A stretch of DNA of 64,000 nucleotides, from the NCBI GenBank assembly GCA_907165065.1, contig OU015539.1, positions 17,266,816-17,330,815 of the forward strand, given 5' to 3'. Positions 1-11,700 of the stretch are shown here, piece by piece; positions within the stretch are counted from its first letter, which is position 1, and each line of letters starts with the position of its first letter. This DNA comes from Caprimulgus europaeus. Lineage: Eukaryota > Chordata > Aves > Caprimulgiformes > Caprimulgidae. A model generated the notes under the pieces. That model saw nothing but the letters and a program-made list of their open reading frames with translations. It was not told where the DNA came from and made no database searches. Both the position numbers and the translations under genes were made by a program.

Positions 1-177
1 GAAAGGAAAGGAAAGGAAAGGAAAGGAAAGGAAAGGAAAGGAAAGGAAAGGAAAGGAAAGGAAAGGAAAGGAAAGGAAAGGAAAGGAAAGGAAAGGAAAG
101 GAAAGGAAAGGAAAGGAAAGGAAAGGAAAGGAAAGGAAAGGAAAGGAAAGGAAAGGAAAGGAAAGGAAAGGAAAGGA
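1..177. repeat. AAAGG pentanucleotide microsatellite
   Basis: Uninterrupted GAAAG/AAAGG pentamers run from the first base of the window, so the true array is probably longer. One strand is all purine, a composition known to allow triplex (H-DNA) structures. There is no coding content; the lysine/arginine/glutamate-rich frame across it is an artefact of the repeat. Confidence 0.97.
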
Positions 178-322
178 AAAAGAAAAGAAATGAAAAGAAA
201 AGAAAAGAAAAGAAAAGAAAAGAAAAGAAAAGAAAAGAAAAGAAAAGAAAAGAAAAGAAAAGAAAAGAAAAGAAAAGAAAAGAAAAGAAAAGAAAAGAAA
301 AGAAAAGAAAAGAAAAGAAAAG
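178..322. repeat. AAAAG pentanucleotide microsatellite
   Basis: Perfect AAAAG pentamers directly continue the AAAGG array, with a short imperfect junction (an extra A and one T near 178-191). The array ends at unique sequence near 323. The two arrays differ by one base per unit, so one probably arose from the other by mutation and spread. Confidence 0.97.
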
Positions 323-2215
323 GAGAAGCACTTCAATTACTTCTAAGAGTGAAGCAGAGCAAAGTACGTTATTCTGCCCAGGTTCCATTTCTGGTGGGTT
401 AATTTGAAATCCTCTCATGCTCCCGTGCTTAGAGCAGGGACCTGAAACCCAGTGGGCTCCATCTCAGGCACGTGCCTTTGTCTTACCCAGCGGCGAGTGG
501 ATTTCTGTGGGAAAGTCATTAGCCTCCAAAACCTGCATTTCCCGCACCCTGTAGAGATGAGGGGCTCAGCAGCTGAAACCTTCAATGTCTACAACCACAA
601 AACGCCTGCTCACATCCTTCCCACAGCTCATGTGTGACCAGACAACTCCCAAACCACCCCCCAGAGCATCCCCCGGCTCCTGCAGCACCCACACACGCAG
701 GCAAAGCCTCTCTGCTGTCCCCGCAGAGCCGGTGGCCGCCAGTCCCGCTTCACAGGACGGCACCTGGAACGGTGGGCACAGCCAGGAGCTGGGACAGAGC
801 TCAGGGACCTGCTCCTCCTGTGCTCTGAGGAAAGCCTTCCTCCTTCCCCTGCACTCCCCAGCACAGAGACCATCCAGGTGAGGCCAGGAAATGACTTTGC
901 AGGAGAAACAGGAGCTTGAAGAAAAACATTTTTCCCCGCAGATGGGGAATGGTTTGGTTCAGGATATGACCTGGCTCCCAGTTTTAGAGACTCTGGACCT
1001 ACTGGCAGCAGCCCATCAGGGCAGGAGATGTGAGGGGAAAAGGCAAGGCCTGCACACAGGGACACCCAGGAGGAGCTGTGCCCTCGAGAAGTTGGTGGCC
1101 TGTGGAGGAGCCTGTGCTGGAGCCATGGAAAATAAAGAGCAAGAAATAAAGAGTGGCAGGAGAAGGCAAGAACCCCCCACTGGCCCCAGGCCTGAGGACC
1201 ATGTGCAGGAGTGGACTGGAGACTGGCCAGGGGCGAGGAAAGGTCTCTGGAGGGAAGCTGAGGTGTTTTCTCAAGCATGTAATTGTCATTATTTCTCAAT
1301 GCCAGAATCAGTAATTAAAAGTTTATCTTAATTGGCAATAAATTAAGTGAAATTTCATGACTTGAGAGTGTTTTCCCCTGCAACACCAAGTCACACAACT
1401 CACAGGAGCGGAGCAGGCAGCTGCTGTTGCCAGCTATGGCTTCTGTGTCCAGCAGAGGAAGCCCATGGGCTGGATCTCCTGGCGAGACCACGATGGTGCT
1501 CCTGCCTCCTTCAGTTCATACCAGAGAAACAGGTATGGCATTGCCATCGTAAAAGATGCTCCAATAGTGAAGCCAAGCACTCAAAATTTAGGAAATCTCA
1601 GAATAAAAGCTCTCTCAGTGATGGTTATGTACCATGTCTAAGTCTTTCCTCCTACAGGCTCAGAGGTTCCTCAAGCTATTACTGGTGGGAATTAGGTTTC
1701 ATGCACTGCAGATTTAGGAAGTCACCCAGTGAACCAAAATTAATGTGCACTGTTCAGAAAGTCAAAACCAGGATAAGTAGGATTATGCTTTTTCTCCATA
1801 AAACTATTTTGTTTTTAAATAAAACCTCTAGTTTTATCTTTATTCCCATTTGCATTCATTGCCAGAAGTTACATCCCAGATAACTACCACGTATCAGTGA
1901 TCCCACCGGGTGCAGACAGCAGAGACACACACTGTACCTGTTACTGCAAAGGTAAATCAGGTGAGGTCAACCTCAAGGTGGAGGCTTCAAATTCACCACC
2001 TGGTAAAGATACCAGCACTGACACATCAGCAGGTTTATCATCCATCCTGCTCTGAAGAGGAACCCAAACCAACATGTCAGATAGTAAAAATCTCTCCTCT
2101 ATTCCCACAGCACCTTCCAACAAATGTTCACTCTGAGTTCCACCCTCAGTGTCATCCCAGAGGGAATGATGCCCAACTGGCACATCCCATTCCAAGTTAA
2201 AAGCGAGAGACACAA
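323..2215. other. Unique non-coding stretch
   Basis: I see no recognisable gene, transposon end or RNA gene here. The short open frames on both strands overlap each other, lack splice-flanked conserved motifs and look like chance. An AT-rich patch with several TTAATT/AATTAA words lies near 1305-1350. Confidence 0.5.
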
Positions 2216-2220
2216 GCCCA

Positions 2221-3625
2221 GTTCTGGGTTTGGCTGGAATAGAGTTAATTCTCCCAAGAAGCTGGCAGGGGACACAGCCATGACAGCCAACTGACCTGGC
2301 ACAGGGGTGCTCCATACCACATGGCGTCATGCCCAGGATATAACGGGGAGTTGGCTGGGGGAGGAGGGACCCTCAAGGTTTGGTATTGTCCCTCAAGGGT
2401 CAGTATTGGGACTCTAACATCTTTTTCAGTGACATGGACACTGGGATTGAGGGCACCCTCAGCAAGGTTGCTGTTGACACCAAGCTGAGTGGTGCTGTTG
2501 ACACACTGGAGGGACAGGATGGCATCCACAGGGACCTGGACAGGCTGGAGAGGTGGGACTGTGGCAACCTCATGAAGTTCAACAAGGCCAAATGCAAGGT
2601 CCTGCACCTGGGTCAGGGCAACCCCAAGCACAAATCCAGGCTGGGCCATGAGTGGACTGAGAGCAGCCCTGAGGAGAAGGACTTGGGGTGCTGGGGGACG
2701 AGAAGCTCCACATGAGGCGGCACCGTGCGCTGGCAGCACAGAGCCAATAACCGTGTCCTGGGCTGCACCCAGAGCAGCGTGGGCAGCAGGGCCAGGGAGG
2801 GGATTCTGCCCCTCTGCTCCGCTCTCCTGAGACCCCCCCTGCAGTGCTGCCTCCAGTGCTGGGGCCACCAACAGCACAAGGACATGGAGCTGCTGGAGCC
2901 AGTGCAGAGGAGGCCACGAGGATGATGCCAGGGCTGGAGCAGCTCTGCTGTGAGGACAGGCTGAGAGAGCTGGGGCTGTTCAGCCTGGAGAAGAGAAGGC
3001 TCCGGGGAGACCTTCTAGTGGCCTCCCAGTACCTGAAGGGGGGCTACAAAAAAGCTGGGGAGGGACTTTTAAGGGCAGTTAGTGACAGAACAAGGGGAAA
3101 TGGCTTTAAGCTGGAAGAGGGGAGATGGAGCTGAGATGTGAGGAAGAAATTCTTTGGTGTGAGGGTGGTGAGACCCTGGCCCAGGTTGGCCAGAGAAGCT
3201 GTGGCTGCTCCTCCCTGGAAGTGTTCTCGGCCAGGTTGGATGAGGCTTTGAGCAACCTGGTCTAGTGGAAGGTGTCCCTGCTGCTGGCAGGGGGGTTGGG
3301 ACTGGATGAGCTTTAAGGTCCCTTCCAGCCCAAATCCAGGCTGGGATTCTGTGATTCTATGACCCTGGCTTGGGAACACGCTGGGCGTTGGGTTCCAGGT
3401 GGAGAGCAACTGCATTGTGTCACTCAGTTCATATATTCTTTTATTAGTTTTACTGTTGTTATTATTTCTTCTCTCCTTGCATTGCCGTCTTAAACTGTCC
3501 TTATCTCAACCCATGAATTTCACCTTTTTCTTCCAATTCTCTTCCCCATCCCACCGGGCAGAGGAGGAGCGAGTGAGCGAGCCACCATGTGGTGCTTGGT
3601 TGCCAGCTGGGCCTAAACCACAACA
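2221..3625 (+). mobile_element. Solo ERV LTR, split by a nested CR1
   Basis: The 5' part (2221-2373) begins GTTCTGGGTTTGGCTGG, has a CRE-like GGCGTCATG near 2324 and a TATA-like ATATAAC near 2338. The 3' part (from about 3361) carries the TATTCTTTTATTAG run, the ACTGTCCTTATCTCAACCC motif, a GAGCGAGTGAGCGAGC box and the terminal ACCACAACA. These match an abundant avian LTR type from memory. A 5-bp direct repeat GCCCA lies just outside both ends (2216-2220 and 3626-3630), as expected for a target-site duplication. Without the nested CR1 the LTR is only about 410 bp, so it has internal deletions. The first T of the expected TG terminus is lost. A 5-bp duplication suggests a class III (ERVL-like) element; no internal retroviral genes are present. 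Confidence 0.85.
2374..3360 (+). mobile_element. CR1 LINE 3' fragment inserted in an LTR
   Basis: Translation gives degraded CR1 reverse-transcriptase C-terminal motifs, such as DLDRLERW followed by [15 protein letters not shown] near 2535-2612, then [19 protein letters not shown] near 2957-3015 and SDRTRGNGFKLEEGR near 3080-3124. Frameshifts and stops interrupt it. The 3' end has the usual family tail (GGTCCCTTCCAGCCCAAATC, then GATTCTGTGATTCTAT at 3343-3358). The hexamer GACCCT occurs at 2368-2373 and again at 3361-3366, consistent with a short target duplication. It is 5'-truncated, as most CR1 copies are, and is dead. Confidence 0.93.
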
Positions 3626-3630
3626 GCCCA

Positions 3631-5437
3631 CCGAAGGCTGACAGCACCCAAACCCCCACCACACCTGCTGGAAACTCTCACAGCTCCTTTTCCAGTGAAT
3701 TTTCTCACTGTGGTGATAAATACAGAGAGGAATAAAAATGAGTTTTGCTTTGCTTCGCTGGGGCTGCAGGCTGGTGGTATAATAAAGATTTATGCATGGA
3801 GAATCAACAATCCCAAAGCAAAGCATTCATGTAAAATCCCATTAAAACAAGATTCATCTGACCTTGTACACAGAGACACTTTACCATGCTAGTTGTCACA
3901 CAGTGGGATGCAACCCAGCAGGGGTTCACTGGAGAGGGTGCACAGCTTTTCAGAAATTACACCTGAAAGAACCCCACAGAAGGTTTGATGAGGAGATGAG
4001 GCGACACCTTTCTGTCCGGCTACCACTGCTGATCTCCAACCCTCACAAAAACTAAGGCCACTTTCCCAGCACTCACCTTCATGTTCTACCAAGCACACAG
4101 CTTCTCCACAGGTTCCCATTAAAGGGGTGAAGGCAGCGTGCCACTGGTACCGAGCCTACCTCACAGCTGTGCACCACCCTCCTGATGTCAGAGGGAGGAA
4201 AACCCTTCATCCAGCCTCTTCATGTCACAGGGACAACCAAGAACCGTTCCCTATGTGTATCATTTAAAGCACACCTCCATCACAGGGGCACAGAGCATAA
4301 AGTTCATTATATTTTTTTCCCAAATAAACAGGATTCTCTGGTTTCTCAGGTGTTATGGACACTTGCCCCTCTGCATGATGATTGAGCATCCCACACTAAC
4401 ACACAGGACTGGGTCTTTTGCTTCTCCACTGCCTCTCTTCCCCAGAACTTCTCAATAGTTCTAGCATGTTGCTCAAATTGGTTTTTTTAATGGTTTTACA
4501 TGAATGCTTTGCTTTGGGATTGTTGTTTCTCCATGGCACAGTCTCTCAAAGGTGAAAGAGACAAAGTACAATAAAAACAAATCTGTGATCCTCTTGTTAG
4601 CCCAACATTTTGCTATGGGACTAAACATGATACACCTGATGGCCAAATCCAGAATGTTGTGTTCAGACTGACCACTGAATAATGCTTTTTGGTTGATGGG
4701 ATTCTGTCTCAGAAGGAGACAGCAAGATCTCAGTGTGCCAGACCCTCTTCTCAACTTAGCTAATGACAGGAGACAGAAGTTTCTTGCAAATTATTGTTCA
4801 AATCCTCTTCAACAAAGAGCAGGAAAGTAGTAGAAGACCCAAAAGCCAGCAGTCTCTTTGGAATAGTGACATATTCCAAAACAGTTCTAAAGTTCATGGC
4901 TTAGCAAATAATTTGTTTAGACCAAACAGCCTCCAAATTAGCGTAATTAGAAACTGGACAAATGACTTCAACAATCAGCCTGTGCTGTGTTCCATCACAC
5001 GAGCAGGGAGGTTGCTCCTCTGAAGGTGATCCAGCAAGCTGACTGCTCCTGGCCTGCAGCAGCTCCCAAGATGAAAACAAACAAACAAACAAACAAAAAA
5101 TAAAGGAAACAAATGAGATGTATATGCAATCCTTCCTCTGTAACACCAACTGCAAGCTTGATACAGTCAAGCATTTTGCCTTTTATTTAGGCTGGATTAC
5201 CAGGTCCTCACTGACCAGATTTAACTTCAGTATTGTATTTCACTTCCCAATTAATAAGCACCTAAGGTAGAAGAAATTACAGAGGATTCATTGGGCTGAA
5301 ATTGTTGGTCTTCCAAGAGAACTCTAACTTCAAAGCCTGGGAGGGATTTCCATTTGCCTGCCTCGTCCTAATGTGTACATAAATAACTCTGGTCTTCAAG
5401 AACAGTCCAGCTCTGGCTGCTGGCAGACAGAGTGTCT
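3631..5437. other. Unique non-coding stretch
   Basis: No gene or transposon was recognised. It contains only a short AAAC microsatellite near 5074-5100. The open frames are short and unsupported by conserved motifs. Confidence 0.5.
5074..5100. repeat. AAAC microsatellite
   Basis: Five to six copies of AAAC pass into a short A-run. It is a simple low-complexity tract. Confidence 0.9.
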
Positions 5438-5925
5438 TGGAATCACAGAAACATGGATGTTGGAAGTGACCTCTCGGGATCATCTGGTCCAACCACTTGC
5501 TAAAAGCACAGTCAACGAGATGAAGCTGTGCAGAGCTGTGCCCAGTCACCTTGTGAGCATCCCCAAGGATGAGGATGGACAGCCATCCACAGCCTCACTG
5601 GACACCTCCTTCCAATACTTGACTATCTTTATGACAACAAAAACATTCCGTATCAATAACTAGAATTTCCCTTGCTGCAACGTGTCTGTTACCTCTTGTC
5701 TCACCCCTGTGAATCCTTCCAAAAGCTGTGTTTTCTTTAGACTCTGCCCTGAGGTAGCTGAAGTTCAAATCTCCTCCTGGCTTTAATTTCTCAGGAGAGA
5801 ACAAAGGCAGCTCTCAGTCTGTGCTGGCACACCACATGCCCCACAGTCACCATGGTGTCCTGCCATTAGGCTCCTGTCCTGCTGGGGAGCCCCAAACTGG
5901 GCTAAGCACTCCAGATGTATCCTTA
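5438..5925 (-). mobile_element. Old, degraded CR1 LINE fragment
   Basis: Read on the plus strand, it starts with the reverse complement of a CR1 3' end (GAATCACAGAAACATGGATG, GACCTCTCGGGATCATCTGG). Weaker matches to the CR1 C-terminal region follow: a CTTGCTGCAACGTGTCTGTT segment near 5671 and GCTGGGGAGCCCCAAACTGG near 5881, followed by CACTCCAGATGTATCC. Divergence is much higher than in the other CR1 copies here, so this is an older insertion. The far end is uncertain by tens of bases. Confidence 0.8.
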
Positions 5926-6861
5926 TCTTATTCCAGATCAAGGTGCTGTCCTTTCTCAGTGGCAACACATGTAAGGGAATGTGGGGCTTGTATGATATAC
6001 ATTTATCTTTTAATTCTGATTTAAGACAAAGGCACATATTGAAGTGCAGGCTCTCCACCCATTTAAAGATCTCTGCTTGTTCTGATCAAAAGCACAAGGT
6101 CCTTTATTTCTGAGTTTAAAGGAGGATTAAGGAGGATTGTGTTATTGTGCTTTAGGCCTAAACTATCTGCTAGAAAGAAATTTTTTTAGATTGATTTTTA
6201 GATTATAATTTGATGTGAACAGAAATACTATCAGAAATTACTTCACATTCAGCACGTAAGGATAGCATCTCATCTTCAATACTGAAGGTGTAAACAGTAC
6301 CTCTTTTTTGAATAAATGAAGCCAAACCTTTACCTACAAATTCACAGAGCTCCAATAAAATCAAAAGAACTCAATGGATTTTACAGCACCCACGCTTTAC
6401 CAAGCTGCCTGAAAATAAAGAACTTCAGTTGAACTTAATAGGCTTTGTAGTTTTCCTGTTCTCTTATAATAAATTCTATCATTCATTTTGAAATAACATC
6501 TCCTAGAATGAGCAGAGATGCCTCATTACTATGGTTGGCACTGTCAAAATCTTGTATCTTCCCTGCAGAAGTGTGGTGTCCCCACACCCAACCAAATTAA
6601 AACAGATGCATCAACAAGCTGAGATGTGAGCACCAAAAGGGGTAACACTGTCAGAGGTCCTCAGGCCTACAAACTACTGCCAAATGTACTGCATACTGCA
6701 CACTGTGGAAAAAATCAAGCCACCTATGAAGAGCCCAAATCAGTGCAAGAATTCCCACTGGGGTACTGGAAAACAGAACTGGAGGTGCTGGAGATCCACC
6801 CGCTCTTCAGAGGGTCCTGCACCCGCTTCCAGGCACCAACGCACGCCAGCGCCGGCTCTGG

Positions 6862-6975
6862 CTTTCTCAGCACAGCAACAGGAAGATCATCCCCAAGCAC
6901 TTTCTCAGCACAGCAATATGAAGATCATCCCCAAGCACTTTCTCAGCACAGCAATATGAAGATCAACCCCAAGCA
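6862..6975. repeat. 38-bp tandem triplication
   Basis: Three head-to-tail copies start at 6862, 6900 and 6938, each beginning CTTTCTCAGCACAGCAA and ending in CCCCAAGCA. Copies 2 and 3 differ at only one position (CATCC versus CAACC). Copy 1 differs at a few bases (CAACAGG versus CAATATG). The third copy runs into CTTTAAAAGG. Confidence 0.95.
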
Positions 6976-7799
6976 CTTTAAAAGGTTTCCCAGAATAGCT
7001 TTTTAATTACATACTAGTACATGACTTCCACAGAATAAAAACTGATATGGTACCACTAAAAAAAAAATAAATTGACACTTTCTTCTGCCTTTGAAAGCAC
7101 AAGTGTTTAATGTGTCACCAGTGCTCACAAGAAGTTTGATTTAACATAATTCCCCCAAGGCATTTTGATCTGATATGTTAATAGGCAGTAGGAACATTAT
7201 GAAACGCTTGCTTAGTTTTTTAAAATTTTCTTTGATTTTCTTTTCCAAGGAACTGAGTAAGGAGAACAGAAGAAAAAGTGCAATGGGAACTGTACTTCCA
7301 AATGACTTCTTCTGCAGCCTGTTAGAGTTGTACAGAAAGAGACAGAGCAACGAATGAGAAATGACAGGACAGTGCCCAGACAGTAACAATAACTGGAATT
7401 ACAGTCAATAAAATCCCAGGGTATTGATCTGCAACATGAGCTTCACAACAAAAGGGAAAGGGCATCTTGCTTCCATTAATTTCCATCACACTGGATTCTG
7501 ATTCTACATCTCTGTCCCACCACTTTTTGCTGACACTTGCTGTGCATTCTCCTTCTGTTACCTTCCATGCCACCACCCCTCAGCACTTCCTGACCACACT
7601 ATTTAGACTCCTCGAATATTTATAGACTTCTGTCCCATCTGAGCCCTCTTTCTGCCATGCTGTGCATATTTACATCTTTTAATACTTCCTTGGAAATAAA
7701 TATCTTTAGCCTCCTGATCTTTTTTTTTTTTTCCCAGCATAAAAATGATAGGTTTGCTCATAAACTGTAAAAAGGCCGTAATGTACACGAGCAAACTTA

Positions 7800-8110
7800 T
7801 GAACAGAAACTCCATTATGCAAACGGCATGTATTTAAATTTGATTCATCAGCTATTATCCTCTAAAAGCCCTAATAGCTAATTCATTGTGATTGTGAGGA
7901 CGCCGTGCTCTGAGCCTGCTGGATGTACAGTACAGCTCTGTTTCTGTTTGGACTGTATTTGTATGAATGTGCAGAAACTCCTGCTGATCAATAAGGCTCA
8001 GAGAACTCTGCAGTCATTATTTCTGGGACGATGTACAACATATGCAGTTTTAACACATTAACAGTGTTTCATTTTAGTCTCATTACTGCTTTCAGTTGGA
8101 ATCATTCAGT
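7800..8110. promoter_or_regulatory. Candidate conserved non-coding element
   Basis: The segment has no repeat, no open frame and almost no CpG. It is dense in homeodomain-type words (TAATTCATTGTG, AGCTAATTC, ATCAATAAGG) and bHLH/POU-like words (ATATGCAG, TATGCAAA). This texture is typical of developmental enhancers under constraint. It is only an impression from composition; conservation cannot be measured here. Confidence 0.25.
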
Positions 8111-8446
8111 CTGACTGCATTAGGGAGAGCTGAGACCTGACATTCCCACACAACGTGTCAGAGGGTTTTAACTGGCATTTTGTGGTGTTTCTCATCATTT
8201 TCCACCTTCCCCAAAAACTGACTCCAAATCAGTGAAGTGTCACCAAATACTGCCCAGGTATCACTGCCATGTCACAACAGCAGGTGGGTACAGGCCCATT
8301 CAGCAGATTGCAGATTATTATTCCTCAGCACAAATAAAGGTGTCACTGGCCTTTGACTCTCTTTAAGGGTTGCTTCATCTCTTCTGCAAACACAATGCAG
8401 AGGTGTGACATGATCTGGTGTCAATCTTTATTCTAGCCAAGACAGA

Positions 8447-8722
8447 GAATCACAGGATGGTTTGGGCTGGAAGGGACCTTCAAGCTCATCCAGTGCCAAC
8501 CCCCCTACCAGCAGCAGGGACACCTTCCACTAGACCAGGTTGCTCAGAGCCTCATCCAACCTGGCCGAGAACACTTCCAGGGAGGAGCAGCCACAGCTTC
8601 TCTGGCCAACCTGGGCCAGGGTCTCACCACCCTCACACCAAAGAATTTCTTCCTCACATCTCATCTAAATCTCCTCTCTTCCAGTTTAAAGCCATTTCCC
8701 CTTGTTCTATCATTAGAACAAG
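8447..8722 (-). mobile_element. CR1 LINE 3' fragment
   Basis: Starts with GAATCACAGGATGGTTTGGG (the reverse complement of a CR1 3' tail). It continues with the family's CCAACCCCCCTACCAGCAGC and GACCAGGTTGCTCAGAGCC, then the region encoding the last residues of ORF2, and stops near CCCCTTGTTCTATCATTAG. About 275 bp is left, strongly 5'-truncated. It belongs to the same subfamily as the copies ending at 3360, 19949 and 42722 and starting at 30086 and 62401. Confidence 0.93.
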
Positions 8723-8725
8723 ACT

Positions 8726-11700
8726 TGTCCTACTTGTGAAGTACGATGTGGCTGAAGAAGAACTAAAACATTAGATGAGCTCTTACAAGTCCCTGTGCCA
8801 CTCTGTTAATAACAAAACAGTTGCTTGAGTCCATGTAACACCTCTGATGGAAACAGCAAATCCAACTAAAAAGCTCTGGCTTGGGGTTAACCCAGTATCC
8901 TCCATCTACTGCCAAGGTAATCACTGTCTAAACTTACACCTTTTACTCAGACTTTAACATCACCTGTGAACTTGGTAAATGGAGCTTCTTCCCTGAATGT
9001 ACCATCCCCAGGACAGTGCTCGTCATCTGGAGCTCCAGCATGAAATGTGATCGGACAGCTCGGTGCCCCGAGGAGGAGGAGGAGGCGGAGGAGAGCAGCA
9101 GCAAGCGGTCCCCACACCCGCTGCGTGAGGAGCGAGCGAGTCGGCAGGGCTGGCTTCACACTCCTGTTCACACTGAACATCTGGCTGACCCCGAGTGCTG
9201 GGCAGGCTGACAGCAGCTCCCCTAGGATGGTAAGAGCAAATGACATGACCATGCTGCTCAGCTGACTTACGATGAGCTGAAGGGGAAAAAAATTGCTCTG
9301 AAATTCTGCCGTTCTCCTTTACATGGACTTGCAAACCCCGAGCTAAGCTCACGGTGAGACCTCCCCTAATGACAGCAACAGAAAATGTCTCTTCTTTCTA
9401 CAAGTGTCACAATAACATCTGGAAACTGAACTGCACTTGTAGGTGAATGAAGTGGAGAGAAGCAGAAGGCCAAGAAGAGAAAAAAGGACAAGGTAGAGTA
9501 TTTTGTCTGTATTTGAATTCTGCTGCTGGTTTCTCCCCAGTTTGCTGTTTCCAAATGTTCTACACAGAGGCTGCTGCACCAGGCACACATGGGTCAGTCT
9601 TGCAGCAGCTTAAAAAATGACCAGCCAGTTTGGTTTACCTAATCCTGCCTTTGAGCTGGTAACATTCTCCTGCTGGGGAACTGAAATGCCCACAGCATCA
9701 AACGAGCTCTGGCTATACCTTGTGCAGGCATCACTCGGTGTGTGTGGTGTCCTCCTGGTTCCTCCATCACTTGCTGCTGTGGCTGCAGCCACCATCTACC
9801 CAGTTCTGCTACTCAGATTGCTAAAAGAACACAAGCTCATGTGCTCAACTGGAATGAGAAGCTACTGTTTGCTCTGCAGCATAAAATTACTGAGGTGAAG
9901 TCATTCACAGGCTGTTTCTTTCCCATTGAGTTGCTTTAAAATAAATTCCCTGTCACCAATGGAGTTTCAGCTGTTGGCTCTCTGGATCCAGTTAGACTAT
10001 TGAAAACAGTAGGGTTTTTATTCTCCTTTTCTTCCCACTCATTAACTTTTTCCTCATTTTCTTTATTGCTATTTCACTTACAGATGAGCTGGCTGAAGTT
10101 CAGAAAACTCTCAACAGCACAGTACAAAGACATCATGGGTGCTCATTTTCCCCTTGGACTATTCCATAAATAAGAGCCTTTTGATGTCTGCATAGTCATT
10201 CAGACACTCAAATAGTATCAGCTCTTTCCACAGCTGGTCTTGACCTAGTATCAAGGTTTCATTCTGATCTGATTCATTCCAGCAACTGTGATGAAGTTCT
10301 TGCTTATTAGCATGAGGTTCTCATTTAAATTAAGCTGAACAACTAGATCTGACAATGATTATTTTCTTTCCCCTTGTCATTAATCATTGTTCCAGCTTTT
10401 ATTAAAAAAATAAAATAAAATAAAATAAAATAAAATAAATCAGGCTTATCCACAAATCAGGGATAAGGGGAAAGAGGGTGTATCTAAACAATCTTCTTAC
10501 TTATCTGATGGACCAGACCCAACTGTGGTGCTTTAGAAGAAGGCAGCTGGATTTGAGTAATCAGAGAGGAACCAGCACTTTGTCTACTTCAAGCCCCTTC
10601 CCCTCTCTAATATATCCCTGGATGGGCAACACGTGGGGAAGAATCCCCTACGTCAGCTGAAGGCCTTTTTAGGCCTTAGGGTCTACACAAGCCAGACTCA
10701 TCCTCTTGACTGGATTATTGGCCATGTTGCACATCCCAGAACGTGTTCTTCATACCAAATCATTGTAGGAAAAGGGAAAAAAAAGGTGTCACAAAATCAG
10801 AGGGTGACATAAAGAACTGCCCATGGATCTTCTTTCTTGCCAGGACATGGATTATTATTGAAGTTGCAAGTGTCTGGAAACTCGGTATCTATACACGTGT
10901 GCTGAAACAACCACACAGACACAGACATCCTTCCTCCACAAAGGGCTCCAGACTGTTTTTACCCATGACTACGATTTCCTGGTCCAAAAGTAAGTTCCAG
11001 TTTGCATTAGACCATGTTCACATGCCCTTTCTGGCAGCTTCTCTGAATGTTCTGTTTCCCATTTAACTGAAGGTAACGTTGCAATTAGGCTGATGGGCTC
11101 TGTTGGGGCAGCCTGCAGTGGAGCTGGAAAACAGCTAATTGTGCTCATCAGGCACTCTCAACAAAGTAAAAGCTGAGAACTAACTTTGCTTTGGGATATT
11201 TATTTATCATCTGGACAGAACACATCTGATGAAAGAAACCAAAATGGTCATCACTATTATGGAAACATGGACCCAACACTTTTTGAAGGTCACTGGAGCA
11301 CACAGGACAGCTAGACACGTTCTGCTGCAACCAGAGAAAGGTGACACAGGCACCGAGTTGAGAATCAGACAATTTGGGTTTGCTTCACAGCTCTCCCACA
11401 GCCTCCCAGTGCAAGCTACACAAGGCACTTAGTTTCACTTTGCTGCAGCTCCCCAGCTGTCTAATGAGGACAGTAATCATCTCCACTTGCCTTATCGACT
11501 CAGATTGTAAGCTGTGCTGGTCAGGGACCTCCTCCCATCAGGAGTTCTGTACAAAATGAGCATCCTGATCTCCTGGGCTGCCTGCAGGGGATACTGTCAT
11601 ACAGATAATAAATAACATAATCCATCATGATTTAATGTCTAGAGCTGAGGTTTCTAAGATGGACTATCCATGGAATAAAGATGTTTTTCAGTGCAAGCAT

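Larger units (their letters stand above)
5926..8446. other. Non-coding stretch with AT-rich sequence
   Basis: No coding exon was recognised. The interval holds a 38-bp tandem triplication (6862-6975) and a candidate conserved non-coding element (7800-8110), listed separately. The remainder is AT-rich unique DNA with short poly-A and poly-T runs. Confidence 0.5.

Noticed and set aside
190-402. 70-codon lysine-rich frame
   Set aside because: It is the translated AAAAG microsatellite running into unique DNA, not a gene.
9349-9590. Leucine-rich minus-strand frames as the next TSPAN4 exon
   Set aside because: They are hydrophobic by chance in a pyrimidine-rich strand, with no suitable acceptor/donor pair in phase and no TM3-like family match.
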